Below the pieces are notes generated by a model. It was not told the DNA's origin. It made no database searches and saw only the letters and a program-made list of their open reading frames with translations. From contig JBGPOS010000011.1 of the NCBI GenBank assembly GCA_041488155.1, forward strand, positions 7,932 through 71,931: 64,000 nt of DNA. Direction: 5' to 3'. This DNA comes from JBGPOS01 sp041488155. GTDB taxonomy: Bacteria; Chloroflexota; Dehalococcoidia; Tepidiformales; Tepidiformaceae. Below are positions 7,027 through 16,100 of this stretch, piece after piece. How positions within the stretch are numbered: position 1 is the stretch's first letter; the number at the start of each line of letters is the position of its first letter. A program made the position numbers and the translations under genes.

Positions 7027-8496
7027 GTGACGGCGATCGCCATCGATTTCGAGACCGTCATCGGGCTCGAAGTCCACTGTCAGCTGGACACGAAGAGCAA
7101 GATGTTCTGCGGCTGCAACGCCGATTACGCGGGCGCTGAGCCGAATTCCCACGTATGCCCCGTGTGCCTGGGGATGCCGGGCGTGCTGCCGGTGATCAAT
7201 GAACAGGCTATCAAGTTCATTGTGATGACCGGGTTGGCGCTGAACTGCAGGATCGCTGAGTTCAGCAAGTTCGACCGGAAGAACTACCCCTACCCGGACC
7301 TGGTAAAGGGGTACCAGGTTTCGCAGTACGACCTCCCGATCTGCCTCGGGGGGTGGCTCGACGTTCAAGTCGATGGGGCCGTCCGACGAATCGGGATCAC
7401 GCGTGTGCATATGGAAGAGGACACGGCGAGGCTCCTGCACCGCGTCGACCGCACGTCGGGTGAACCCTACAGCCTGCTCGACGTCAACCGTTCCGGGGCT
7501 CCCCTGATGGAAATCGTGAGCGAGCCAGACATGCGCGACCCGGCTGAGGCGCGGGAATACCTCGTCCGCCTTCGCCAGATCCTGCGTTACCTCGGGGTCA
7601 GCGAAGTGAACATGGAGGAGGGCAACTTCCGCTGCGACGCCAACGTCAGCCTCCGTGAGCGTGGTGCGACGGAACTCGGAAGCAAGGTCGAAGTCAAGAA
7701 CATGAACAGTTTCCGGGCTGTGCACGACGCGCTCGTGTTCGAGCAGGGGCGACAGGCAGCACTTCTGCTCGCGGGCGAGAGGATCCCGCAGGAGACGCGG
7801 GGCTGGGTGGACGAACGGGGCGAAACTGTCTCGCAACGCTCCAAGGAAGAGGCGAACGACTACCGTTACTTCCCGGAACCGGACTTGCCACCGCTTCGGT
7901 TCAGCCGTGCCTACGTCGATGAGGTGCGGGCCCGCCTGCCGGAGCTCCCTGAGGCGCGCCGAAGCCGGTTCCTGGCCCTCGGCCTCACCGAGCACGAGGC
8001 GGCGACCCTGGCCGAGTCGCGCGAACGGGCCGACTACTTCGAACAGACCGCCGCAGCTATCGGCCTGGAACCGGGGCGTTCGGCGAAGCTGGCGGCGAAC
8101 TGGGTCCTCGGTGAGGTCGGGCGGTGGGTTAACGCCACAGGGCGGGAGATCGTCGATCTCTCCGTCACGCCGGAACATCTCGCTGAGCTCATCCGTCTTG
8201 TTGAAGAGAAGACTGTGACGGCGGCAGTAGCCAAGGAGGTTTTCGAAGAAATGGCGGCCACGGGCCGGACCGCGAGTGCGATCGTTGAGGCGTCGGGCCT
8301 TGCGCAATTGAGCAGAGGCGACGAACTCAAGGATGTCGTCCGCCGGGTGATTGCGGCGAACGCGCACGCCGTCGCGGACTACCGTGCGGGCAAGGAAGCG
8401 GCCGTGACATTCCTGATCGGACAGGTCATGCGCGAGACACGTGGCCGAGCGAACCCACAGGTAGTGCGGGAACTGATCGCGGCGGAGCTGGGTTAG
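7027..8496 (+). CDS. gatB: Aspartyl/glutamyl-tRNA(Asn/Gln) amidotransferase subunit B
   Basis: GatB transfers an amide from GatA-derived ammonia onto Glu-tRNA(Gln) or Asp-tRNA(Asn). The 489-residue length is standard. The N terminus FETVIGLEVHCQLDTKSKMF, the zinc-binding CGCN and CPVCLGMPG segments, the YSLLDVNRSGAPLMEIVSEP active-site block and a YqeY-like C-terminal tail are all present. GTG start 4 bases after AGGAGG. gatA and gatC are not adjacent. Unlike many first genes here it has a proper leader and Shine-Dalgarno. Confidence 0.95.
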   Translation: MTAIAIDFETVIGLEVHCQLDTKSKMFCGCNADYAGAEPNSHVCPVCLGMPGVLPVINEQAIKFIVMTGLALNCRIAEFSKFDRKNYPYPDLVKGYQVSQYDLPICLGGWLDVQVDGAVRRIGITRVHMEEDTARLLHRVDRTSGEPYSLLDVNRSGAPLMEIVSEPDMRDPAEAREYLVRLRQILRYLGVSEVNMEEGNFRCDANVSLRERGATELGSKVEVKNMNSFRAVHDALVFEQGRQAALLLAGERIPQETRGWVDERGETVSQRSKEEANDYRYFPEPDLPPLRFSRAYVDEVRARLPELPEARRSRFLALGLTEHEAATLAESRERADYFEQTAAAIGLEPGRSAKLAANWVLGEVGRWVNATGREIVDLSVTPEHLAELIRLVEEKTVTAAVAKEVFEEMAATGRTASAIVEASGLAQLSRGDELKDVVRRVIAANAHAVADYRAGKEAAVTFLIGQVMRETRGRANPQVVRELIAAELG

Positions 8497-8534
8497 AAAT
8501 GCTTATCCGCCCTCGCCGTATGTTAACGCGATGG

Positions 8535-8540
8535 TATACT
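8535..8540 (+). promoter_or_regulatory. -10 element TATACT of yvcK
   Basis: TATACT ends 8 bases before ATG 8549; an in-frame ATG at 8531 would sit upstream of the transcript start, so 8549 is preferred. No good -35 hexamer is seen. Confidence 0.55.
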
Positions 8541-8548
8541 CGGCCCAG

Positions 8549-9895
8549 ATGACGTTCCAACAGCTTCGCCACCACAGCGTCATCAAGTGGCTGTACCCGG
8601 GGATGCACATCAAGCGGTGGCTTGTGCTGCTGCTGCTAGGCATCTGCCTTATGGGCCTCGGCATCTCGTACCTGTTGCGCGAGGCGTATCTCACCTACAC
8701 GTTCCCTGGCATCTTCCAGTACCTCACGCTGCAGTTCGTGCCGCGCTGGGGACGGGGCTTGCTGTTCGTTACGCTCTCGCTGTCGACGGTTGGGATCGCG
8801 GTATGGAAGCTCAACGAATCGTTGCTCTACGCCTTCATCCGGCCGGATCGCGACGGCGGCATGGCGCAGGCGATCTACAACAAGCGGATCTTGAGCCGGG
8901 GGCCAAAGATCGTGGCGATCGGTGGCGGAACCGGACTCTCGATGCTGCTGCGGGGGCTCAAAGTTTACACGAGCAACCTCACGGCCATCGTCACGGTCGC
9001 GGACGACGGCGGCAGCACGGGACGGCTCCGGCAGGAGTTCGGCGTCATCGCACCGGGCGACATCCGGCAGTGCATCGCTGCCCTTGCGGAGGCGGAGCCG
9101 CTCATGTCGCGTCTTTTCCAGTACCGGTTCAAGGAGGGGACGGGCCTCGAGGGCCACTCCTTCGGGAACCTCTTCATCGTCGCGATGTCGGAGATCACGG
9201 GCAACTTCGAGACGGCGATCCACGAAACCGGCCGCGTGCTCAACGTGCGCGGAGCCATCCTGCCATCGACGCTCGAAGACGTGACGCTCAGCGCCCGCAC
9301 TCACGAAGACGAGATGGTCCATGGCGAGCACAACATCACCGAGCGGGGGACTTCCATCCGGGATGTGTACCTCAATCCGTCCTCGGCTGAGGCTCATCCG
9401 GATGCTGTGCGGGCGATCCTCGATGCCGATCTCGTGGTGATAGGGCCGGGCAGCCTGTACACCAGTGTGCTGCCGAACCTGCTCGTCGACGGCATCAAGA
9501 AGGCGCTGTTCGCCACGACGGCGCGTCGGGTCTTCGTGTGCAACGTGGCCACACAGCACGGCGAAACAGACGGATTCAGCGTTGGCGACCACGTTGAAGC
9601 GCTCGAACGTCATGCCGGGGCGGGACTGCTCCACGCAGTGATAGCCAATAGCAACCTCGCCCCGGCGCTCCCTGAAGCCTGGCGTTCACGGCCTGTGCCC
9701 ATCACGCACAACGGCGGCTATGAGTTTGGTGCTATCCAACTGGTCGAAGCGGACGTCGTGGCCGAGCAGAACCGTTACCGGCATGACCCGGAAAAGCTCG
9801 CGGCTAGCATCCTTCGCCTGTACGATGGGCGAGACGTCGTCGCCACCAACGGTGGGCGTCAGCAAGCGGAAGAAATCGTCCTCGTCGCGCGGTAA
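8549..9895 (+). CDS. yvcK: YvcK/GlmR-type UDP-sugar-binding regulator with N-terminal membrane segment
   Basis: A 448-residue CofD-fold protein. The N terminus holds two hydrophobic segments (about residues 25-45 and 65-90) that the B. subtilis protein lacks, then the nucleotide-binding core KIVAIGGGTGLSMLLRGLK, TVADDGGSTGRLR and GPGSLYTSVLPNL. The family binds UDP-GlcNAc and regulates cell-wall precursor supply and central carbon flow. It is distinguished from CofD by the TGL.LLRGLK context and C-terminal half. The membrane anchor suggests a place at the envelope near SecG. It is followed after 4 bases by secG. Confidence 0.85.
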   Translation: MTFQQLRHHSVIKWLYPGMHIKRWLVLLLLGICLMGLGISYLLREAYLTYTFPGIFQYLTLQFVPRWGRGLLFVTLSLSTVGIAVWKLNESLLYAFIRPDRDGGMAQAIYNKRILSRGPKIVAIGGGTGLSMLLRGLKVYTSNLTAIVTVADDGGSTGRLRQEFGVIAPGDIRQCIAALAEAEPLMSRLFQYRFKEGTGLEGHSFGNLFIVAMSEITGNFETAIHETGRVLNVRGAILPSTLEDVTLSARTHEDEMVHGEHNITERGTSIRDVYLNPSSAEAHPDAVRAILDADLVVIGPGSLYTSVLPNLLVDGIKKALFATTARRVFVCNVATQHGETDGFSVGDHVEALERHAGAGLLHAVIANSNLAPALPEAWRSRPVPITHNGGYEFGAIQLVEADVVAEQNRYRHDPEKLAASILRLYDGRDVVATNGGRQQAEEIVLVAR

Positions 9896-9899
9896 CGCC

Positions 9900-10121
9900 A
9901 TGGTATTGAACTTTCTCCAGATCGTGGTTTCGGCCATCCTCATCGTCATTATCCTGTTGCAGGTGAAGGGCTCGGGCTTTGGCGCGGCGCTCGGGGGTAT
10001 GTCGGGTGGAGGGGTCTACCGAACGAAGCGCGGCCTGGAGCGGACGCTGTTTCAGGCGACGATCCTGCTGACGATCGTCTTCATTTTTGTATCGTTTTTG
10101 AGCGTCCAGTCGCAGAAATAG
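9900..10121 (+). CDS. secG: Protein-export membrane protein SecG
   Basis: A 73-residue protein with two hydrophobic helices (about 3-22 and 52-70) joined by a Gly-rich loop GSGFGAALGGMSGGGV, the family signature. SecG is the small partner of SecYE in the translocon. The ATG lies 4 bases after the yvcK stop, and the next gene starts 8 bases after its own stop, so it is translated within that operon. Confidence 0.9.
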   Translation: MVLNFLQIVVSAILIVIILLQVKGSGFGAALGGMSGGGVYRTKRGLERTLFQATILLTIVFIFVSFLSVQSQK

Positions 10122-10129
10122 ACGGACTC

Positions 10130-11770
10130 TTGCCCCCTGAGCCCTCTCTGTCACGCCGGTTTTTCCTAGTCGGGGCGATTCTCGTCATCGCGGCGATTGT
10201 GGGTGGGGTGGTGCTGATCGCGCGCTCCAGTGGTGGCGGCGGAGCGACGCTGCCGGCAACTTCGACCTACATCGAGGGTGTTGCTGGCACCTGGCAGCGG
10301 ATCAATCCCCTGTACGCCGCGACCAACGATGTCGACCAGGACCTCACCCAGCTCATCTTCTCGGGACTGACGCGCATCGGCCCGACCGGAACGGTCCTTC
10401 CCGACCTCGCGGAACTGCCGCAAATCAGCGACGCGGGCAAGACCTACACATTCAAGCTGCGCAAGAACCTCACCTGGCAAGACGGCGCAGCGCTCACGTC
10501 GAGCGATGTGGCGTTCACCGTCGCGCGGGTGACCGACCCGGACTTCAAGGGTGACGCCTCGCTCGCTGAAGGCTGGCAGGGCGTGGAGGTGGAGACCCCG
10601 GACGCAGCCACGGTGGTGTTCCACCTGAGGCAGGCATCGGCCCCATTCCTCGTTCGAAACACGACACTGGGCATCCTGCCGGAGCACCTCCTGGGGAGGC
10701 TTTCGGCGGCCGCCCTGTTCGAAGCGCCGTTCAATAGCCTGCCCGTGGGGTCGGGACCGTATCGGCTGGAGTCGCTCGATTCACGGGAAGCCCGCCTCGT
10801 CGCGAACCTGAACTACCACCTCGGCAGGCCTGGCATCGGCAACCTGCGGATCCGTTTCTATACCGATTATCCATCGGCGTTGCGGGCGCTGGCGGCGGGA
10901 GAGCTGCGGGGGCTGATGATCCGGGACAACGTCACGGACACGGAGCTGGCAGAAATCGGGCGGCTGAAGGGGATGAAGGTGGAGCAGCTCCAGCGAGCCG
11001 CCTACCTTCTCCTCTACCTGAACAACGACCAGGCCGCATTCTTCCAGGACGAACGCGTGCGCCGGGCGATCTCGCTGGCCATCGACAGGCAGGGCGTTGT
11101 CGACCGCATATTTCTCGGCCTGGCGACTCCGTCATCGTCTCCGATCGCGCCGGGTACCTGGCCCTACGCGAAGGAATACGAGCACGTGCGGCCCGAGGTG
11201 GCGGAGGCGAAGCAGCTCCTCGACGAAGCCGGCTGGAAGCCACATCCGACAACCGGCATCCTGGTAAAGGAAGGCGCCGAGTTCCGGTTCACCATTCGTA
11301 CTGACAACGACCCGACGCGAGTAGCGGTAGCGGGTGAGATAGCGCGGGAGCTCGAACCTTTCGGGATCCGGGCGACGGTTGCCAGCACTACGTTTTCGGT
11401 GTTGCGCCGAGACTTCCTTTCCGAACGCAAGTACGACGCTGCCGTCGCGGGTTGGGACCAGGGGGCCGACCCGGACCCGTACTTCGGCTGGCACAGTTCG
11501 CAAATGGGCACCGCAGGCCTCAACATCGCGAACTTTGCGGACGTCGTCGCGGACAGCCTGATCGCGAAGGGTCGCACCTCGGTGGATACGGAAGTGCGCA
11601 AGGACGCGTACCGCCAGTTCCAGGAGGTCTGGGACGAGCTCTCTCCGAGCGCGGTGTTGGCGTATCCGCGCTACATTTACATCCACACAGACGCATTGAA
11701 GGGCTATCAGCCGGGCGTGCTCTTCACACCCTCGGCGAGATTCGTAGACATCTACCGGTGGAAACTGTAA
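10130..11770 (+). CDS. Extracellular solute-binding protein, family 5 (peptide/oligopeptide type)
   Basis: A 546-residue periplasmic-binding protein of the SBP_bac_5 family. An N-terminal signal anchor (about 10-32) is not followed by a lipobox cysteine, so it is probably membrane-anchored by the helix. The family core is visible in YTFKLRKNLTWQDGAALTSSDVAFT, GSGPYRLES, AISLAIDRQGVVDRI and the C-terminal GWDQGADPDPYFGWHSSQ. It likely captures oligopeptides or similar ligands. No permease or ATPase genes are next to it. TTG at 10130 is the only near start, 8 bases after secG. Confidence 0.85.
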   Translation: MPPEPSLSRRFFLVGAILVIAAIVGGVVLIARSSGGGGATLPATSTYIEGVAGTWQRINPLYAATNDVDQDLTQLIFSGLTRIGPTGTVLPDLAELPQISDAGKTYTFKLRKNLTWQDGAALTSSDVAFTVARVTDPDFKGDASLAEGWQGVEVETPDAATVVFHLRQASAPFLVRNTTLGILPEHLLGRLSAAALFEAPFNSLPVGSGPYRLESLDSREARLVANLNYHLGRPGIGNLRIRFYTDYPSALRALAAGELRGLMIRDNVTDTELAEIGRLKGMKVEQLQRAAYLLLYLNNDQAAFFQDERVRRAISLAIDRQGVVDRIFLGLATPSSSPIAPGTWPYAKEYEHVRPEVAEAKQLLDEAGWKPHPTTGILVKEGAEFRFTIRTDNDPTRVAVAGEIARELEPFGIRATVASTTFSVLRRDFLSERKYDAAVAGWDQGADPDPYFGWHSSQMGTAGLNIANFADVVADSLIAKGRTSVDTEVRKDAYRQFQEVWDELSPSAVLAYPRYIYIHTDALKGYQPGVLFTPSARFVDIYRWKL

Positions 11771-12585
11771 CCAGGCCGATCTTCTTCCTGAGCGATTTCG
11801 GCACGCGCGACTCCTACGTCGGGCAGGTGAAGGCGGTGATCACGGGGATCGCGCCCGGCGTGACGGTGATCGACCTGTCACACGAAGTCGAGCCGTTCGC
11901 AGTGGACGAAGGCGCCTGGCTGCTGGAGTCTGCGCTGCCGGTGCTCCCGGAGAATTCGGTGATCCTGGGAGTTGTCGACCCCGGCGTGGGGACTCCGCGG
12001 CGCGCCCTCGCGATCGTCCGGGAAGGCCGGGTGTTCGTCGGCCCTGACAACGGACTGCTCTCCGGCGCGCTGCCAGAGGCCGTGCGCGGTGGGCTGCCTC
12101 CGGCGGGAGGGGCGGTCGATGTCGCTGGCGTTGACGCCCATGAGATTACGGTCGCGCGGTTTCGCCGGCGGACAGTCAGCGCCACCTTCCACGGACGCGA
12201 CGTATTTGGTCCGGCTGCGGCGCATCTCGCCCTGGGGGCTGATTATCGACAACTCGGACCGCCGGTAAGGACTGTGATCGCGCTGCCGCCGTTCAGCGCA
12301 ACCCCCGGCGAGTTCGGTTGCCTCGAGGGGTTCATCGTCCACATCGACCGCTACGGCAACCTTGTCACCACGATCCGGGCGGCCCAGCTGTTCCCGTCGT
12401 TTTCGCTCGAGGTCGGCGGGCTGGTGATCGACACCCGCGTGCGGACGTTCGCTGATGCGCCCCCTGGCGTGCCGTTCTGCCACGTCGACAGCAGCGGTTT
12501 CGTGGCGATGGCCATCAACCAGGGCGATGCCGCGAAGGAGCTAGGCGTCCGTCGTGGTGATGTCGTGCGAGTGCTTTGCGAATGA
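11758..12585 (+). CDS. S-adenosyl-L-methionine hydrolase (SAM hydroxide adenosyltransferase, DUF62)
   Basis: Hydrolyses SAM to adenosine and methionine in characterised relatives. The 275-residue protein has the family landmarks: IFFLSDFGTRDSYVGQVKAV, DLSHEVEPF, VVDPGVGTPRRAL and VGPDNGLLSGAL in the N-terminal domain, and FIVHIDRYGNLVTTI in the C-terminal beta barrel. The GTG start overlaps the previous gene by 13 bases and its stop overlaps fmt (ATGA), tying it to formyl-methionine metabolism genes. A fluorinase or chlorinase activity is unlikely given the overall family context. Confidence 0.88.
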   Translation: METVTRPIFFLSDFGTRDSYVGQVKAVITGIAPGVTVIDLSHEVEPFAVDEGAWLLESALPVLPENSVILGVVDPGVGTPRRALAIVREGRVFVGPDNGLLSGALPEAVRGGLPPAGGAVDVAGVDAHEITVARFRRRTVSATFHGRDVFGPAAAHLALGADYRQLGPPVRTVIALPPFSATPGEFGCLEGFIVHIDRYGNLVTTIRAAQLFPSFSLEVGGLVIDTRVRTFADAPPGVPFCHVDSSGFVAMAINQGDAAKELGVRRGDVVRVLCE

Positions 12586-13529
12586 GGCCATCGGCAACAA
12601 AGGTTGTGTTCATGGGCTCTCCGCAGTTCGCCGTGCCGGCGTTGCGGAGCCTGGTTGAGGCCGGGTACCGGGTGTGCGCTGTCGTCACGCAGCCTGATCG
12701 ACCGGCGGGGCGTGGTGGTGCGAGGCGCGTGCCCGCGGTGAAGCTGGCGGCGGTCGAGGCATCGATCACCACCTTCCAGCCAGAGTCGCTGCGAGGGCCC
12801 GAGCTGAGAGAGGCGCTGGCCGCGCTCGAGCCTGACCTCTTCGTGGTCGCGGCTTACGGAAAGATCCTGCCACGAGCGGTGTTGGTCATTCCAAGGCGAG
12901 GTTCGGTCAACGTGCACGCTTCGCTGCTCGCCCGCTGGCGCGGCGCTTCGCCGATCGCTTCCGCGATCCTCGCCGGCGACCGCGAGACGGGTGTCTCGAT
13001 CATGGAGATGAGCGCGAAGATGGACGCCGGCCCGGTCATCGCACGGTCGTCGACGCCGGTCAGGGACGACGATACGACGGAGACCCTGGGGGCCCGGCTT
13101 GCCGAACTCGGGGCGCAACTCCTCGTCGACGTGCTGCCCGCGTGGTACGAAGGCCGCCTGGTCGCGAAACCACAGGACGAGGCCCTGGCAACGTATTGCC
13201 CGTTGCTCCGGAAGGCTGACGGCCAGCTCAAGGCCAACATGACCCCGGCCGAAGGGGAGCGCGCGGTGCGGGCCTACAACCCCTGGCCCGGCTGCTTCAT
13301 TTCGTACCGCGGAGAGAGGCTGGCCATCTGGCGCGCGCACGCCGAAGAGGCGCTGGAGATCCCTCCCCCCGGAACGACGGTCCTTCTTGGCAAGCTCCCG
13401 GCGGTTGCGCTGCGGGGTGGACTCCTGGTCCTCGACGAAGTGCAGCGGACGGGGTCGCGGAGGCTGTCGGGGCATGACTTCGTGAATGGCGAGCGCGGCG
13501 TGCTGGCGGCCACTATGGGCCTGGCATGA
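12582..13529 (+). CDS. fmt: Methionyl-tRNA formyltransferase
   Basis: Formylates Met-tRNA(fMet) using 10-formyl-THF. At 315 residues it has the usual length. Motifs include VVFMGSPQFAVPALRSL, the catalytic block SVNVHASLLARWRGASPI, and GVSIMEMSAKMDAGPV. The C-terminal OB-like domain has AYNPWPGCF. The start ATG overlaps the preceding stop (ATGA), and its own stop overlaps the rlmN start in the same way. Confidence 0.95.
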   Translation: MRPSATKVVFMGSPQFAVPALRSLVEAGYRVCAVVTQPDRPAGRGGARRVPAVKLAAVEASITTFQPESLRGPELREALAALEPDLFVVAAYGKILPRAVLVIPRRGSVNVHASLLARWRGASPIASAILAGDRETGVSIMEMSAKMDAGPVIARSSTPVRDDDTTETLGARLAELGAQLLVDVLPAWYEGRLVAKPQDEALATYCPLLRKADGQLKANMTPAEGERAVRAYNPWPGCFISYRGERLAIWRAHAEEALEIPPPGTTVLLGKLPAVALRGGLLVLDEVQRTGSRRLSGHDFVNGERGVLAATMGLA

Positions 13530-14671
13530 CAGACCTCTACCGTCTCCTGCCCGCTGAGTTCGACGAACTGGTGCCCTCGCTCGGCTACCCGCGCTACCGC
13601 GCCGACCAGATCCTGCGGTCGCTCTACCACGAATCGCCGACGACGATCGGTGACATGCGATTGGTGCCGGTTGCGTTGCGCACAGCGCTCGAAACGTCGG
13701 GGTACCGGGCGGGCTCAGCCCATGAGGTGCGACGGGCCGTCAGCGAGGATGGCGAAACGACCAAGCTCTTGCTGCGCATGCCCGATGGGACGCTCATCGA
13801 AACGGTCCTGATGCGGTACCGGGGTTCGAGGGGCGAACGCTCGCGTTCGACGGTTTGCGTGTCGACGCAGGCAGGCTGCGCCATGGGGTGCGTCTTTTGT
13901 GCGACCGGCCAGATGGGCTTCGAAAGAAACCTGGGCGCCGACGAGATCGTGGCCCAGGTCGTTCACGTGGCCCGACTCCTTCGTGAGCGCGGGGAGCACG
14001 TGACCAATGTCGTGTTCATGGGCATGGGAGAGCCCCTGGCGAACTACAGCGAGACGATCCGTGCGGTGCGCCTCCTGACCGATCCGCGGGCATTCGGGCT
14101 CGGGCAGCGCCACGTCACCATCTCAACCGTGGGTCTTGTGAAGGCGATCGACCGGCTCGCAACGGAGGGCCTTCAAGTGGGTCTTGCGATTTCGTTGCAC
14201 GCCCCGAATGACCTCGTGCGCAAGCGCCTCGTCCCGACCGCCGCCCCGTATTCGGTGGGCGAACTCGTGTCGGCGGCGAAGCGCTACTTTCGGGCCACGG
14301 GCCGGCGTGTGACGTTCGAATACGCGCTCATCGAGGGGGACAACGATTCGCCTGAGCTCGCGCGTGAACTCGCGCAGTTGCTGCGAGAGAGCGGCATCCA
14401 CGTCAACCTCATCCCGGTCAACCCTACGGCGGGCGGGTATCGCCGGCCGTCGCGACCGCGCGTTCTCGAGTTCGAACGAGTCCTCCGCGAAGGGGGCGTG
14501 AACTGCACTGTCCGGGTCGAGAAGGGGTCGGAGATCTCGGCGGCGTGCGGCCAGCTTCGCACCGACCACGCCGAGGATCCGGGCGAGACGGGGTCTACTT
14601 CAGCACGAGCCGAGCCAGCGCCCGGGCGCCTGAAAGCACGGCCTTCCCCAGCACCATCCCGAAGCCAATAG
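13526..14671 (+). CDS. rlmN: Dual-specificity rRNA/tRNA adenine-C2 methyltransferase RlmN
   Basis: Radical SAM enzyme that methylates A2503 of 23S rRNA and A37 of some tRNAs. The CxxxCxxC cluster motif is in CAMGCVFCATGQMGF, with NVVFMGMGEPLANY and GLAISLHAPND downstream. The catalytic C-terminal cysteine is in EISAACGQL. At 381 residues it is about 25-30 residues longer than usual. The extra Pro/Arg-rich tail overlaps the 3' end of the opposing gene by 77 bases, so the tail may be a by-product of losing an earlier stop. Confidence 0.93.
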   Translation: MTDLYRLLPAEFDELVPSLGYPRYRADQILRSLYHESPTTIGDMRLVPVALRTALETSGYRAGSAHEVRRAVSEDGETTKLLLRMPDGTLIETVLMRYRGSRGERSRSTVCVSTQAGCAMGCVFCATGQMGFERNLGADEIVAQVVHVARLLRERGEHVTNVVFMGMGEPLANYSETIRAVRLLTDPRAFGLGQRHVTISTVGLVKAIDRLATEGLQVGLAISLHAPNDLVRKRLVPTAAPYSVGELVSAAKRYFRATGRRVTFEYALIEGDNDSPELARELAQLLRESGIHVNLIPVNPTAGGYRRPSRPRVLEFERVLREGGVNCTVRVEKGSEISAACGQLRTDHAEDPGETGSTSARAEPAPGRLKARPSPAPSRSQ

Positions 14672-15014
14672 CGACCGCAGAACGCAGGTCCAGCCAGGTG
14701 TGCACCTCACCGCGAATGACGGGCGAAATGAGGACGCCCGTGCGGACCTCGTCGCAGGCCACCGACCTGGCGATCACGACGCCCGCATTGCTCTGACGCA
14801 GCGTCGCCTGCTCAAGGCTGGCGAGACCTATCCCGGAGTGGTCGATAGTCGCCTGGCGAGCTCGCAAGCGTTGAATCGCGGACTTGTCGACCTGTGCCCC
14901 ATCGGCGTCGAGCGAACGCACGGCGCTACGATCGATATTGACGAGCTGGGCGGTGAGGTCGCCGAGCCGTCCGCCGGACACGCGGGAGGTTGAAGAGCCG
15001 TTGCTGTTCGCCAT
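14595..15014 (-). CDS. Hypothetical repeat-like protein with hydrophobic C terminus
   Basis: A 139-residue protein of unknown function. After a Ser/Gly-rich start it has hydrophobic-every-few-residue strands (LVNIDRSAVRSLDADGAQVDK, about residues 20-95) that suggest a small right-handed beta helix like bactofilins or pentapeptide proteins. A C-terminal hydrophobic helix (about 105-135) may be a membrane anchor. ATG 15014 has an AGGGGTG Shine-Dalgarno-like stretch. It overlaps the 3' end of rlmN and is divergent from queA across 66 bases. Confidence 0.55.
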   Translation of the reverse strand: MANSNGSSTSRVSGGRLGDLTAQLVNIDRSAVRSLDADGAQVDKSAIQRLRARQATIDHSGIGLASLEQATLRQSNAGVVIARSVACDEVRTGVLISPVIRGEVHTWLDLRSAVAIGFGMVLGKAVLSGARALARLVLK

Positions 15015-15080
15015 CGAGCACCCCTGCCAGTGGGCCAACGTAGACCGCAGATCCGAAAGACGCAATGCTCAGGCCGGCAC

Positions 15081-16100
15081 ATGCGCACGTCCGACTTCGA
15101 ATACGAACTGCCGCCGGAACTGATCGCCCAGGTACCGTCGGAGCCGCGCGACGCGGCTCGCCTGATGGTACTTCGCAGGACCGGGGAGGGCCTCAGCCAC
15201 CACCATGTGCGCGACCTGCCCGCAATTCTCACCGCCGGCGACTTGCTGGTGGTCAACGACACGCGGGTGATGGCGGCCCGGCTCTTTGGGGTGAGGCCGG
15301 ACACCGGCGGCCGAGTCGAAATCCTCCTCGTGCGGCCGCTGGCTGGACGGCGCTGGGAGGTGCTCTTTCGGCCAGCGCGGCAGGCGCTTCTCGGAAGGCG
15401 GTTTGTGTTCGAGGCCAACGACGGGAAGCTCAAGGCCGAGGTCATCCATCGCGACGCGGGCATCGTGGAACTGGAGTTCGCCCGGGAGTTCGACCCGGCG
15501 ACGGCCGGCGTTGTACCCCTTCCGCCTTACATCAGGCAGTACAGCGGCGACCCGGAGCGATACCAGACCGTCTACAGCAGGGCGCCGCGCAGTGCGGCCG
15601 CGCCGACGGCCGGCCTCCACTTCTCGCAGGAGCTGTTGGAGTCGCTCCAGAGGTGCAACATCGAGAGGACAGCGGTGACCCTGGAGGTCGGCCCGGGCAC
15701 GTTCCAGCCGGTTGTCGTTGAGGATCCGCATGAGCACGTACTGCATGCGGAGCGGATCATCGTGCCGCTCGAAGCCGCTGAGGCGATCTCGCGAGCGAAG
15801 AGCGAGGGGCGGCGGGTGATCGCGGTCGGGACAACGGTGGTGCGGACGCTAGAGCACGTGGCGCGCGACCGCGGGGAAGTGGCGGCCTACGAAGGCTGGA
15901 CGTCGCTCAAGATCCTTCCCGGCGACCCCTTCCTGGTCGTGGACGGGCTACTGACGAACTTCCACCTGCCGCGCTCGACGCTGCTCATGCTGGTCTGCGC
16001 GTTCGCTGGCAAAGAGAGGGTACTCGAGGCCTACCGGGCGGCGGTCGCAGAGCGCTATCGGTTCTACAGCTTCGGGGACGCGATGCTTATCCTTCCTTGA
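15081..16100 (+). CDS. queA: S-adenosylmethionine:tRNA ribosyltransferase-isomerase
   Basis: Makes epoxyqueuosine from preQ1-modified tRNA using the ribosyl part of SAM. The 339-residue protein shows FEYELPPELIAQVP, LLVVNDTRVMAARLFG, GRRWEVLFRPARQ, AAPTAGLHFSQELLE and FHLPRSTLLMLVCAFAG. ATG 15081 is preferred over an upstream in-frame start because it begins the conserved domain directly. The 3' end overlaps the convergent mutY gene by 14 bases. No other queuosine genes are in the window. Confidence 0.95.
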   Translation: MRTSDFEYELPPELIAQVPSEPRDAARLMVLRRTGEGLSHHHVRDLPAILTAGDLLVVNDTRVMAARLFGVRPDTGGRVEILLVRPLAGRRWEVLFRPARQALLGRRFVFEANDGKLKAEVIHRDAGIVELEFAREFDPATAGVVPLPPYIRQYSGDPERYQTVYSRAPRSAAAPTAGLHFSQELLESLQRCNIERTAVTLEVGPGTFQPVVVEDPHEHVLHAERIIVPLEAAEAISRAKSEGRRVIAVGTTVVRTLEHVARDRGEVAAYEGWTSLKILPGDPFLVVDGLLTNFHLPRSTLLMLVCAFAGKERVLEAYRAAVAERYRFYSFGDAMLILP

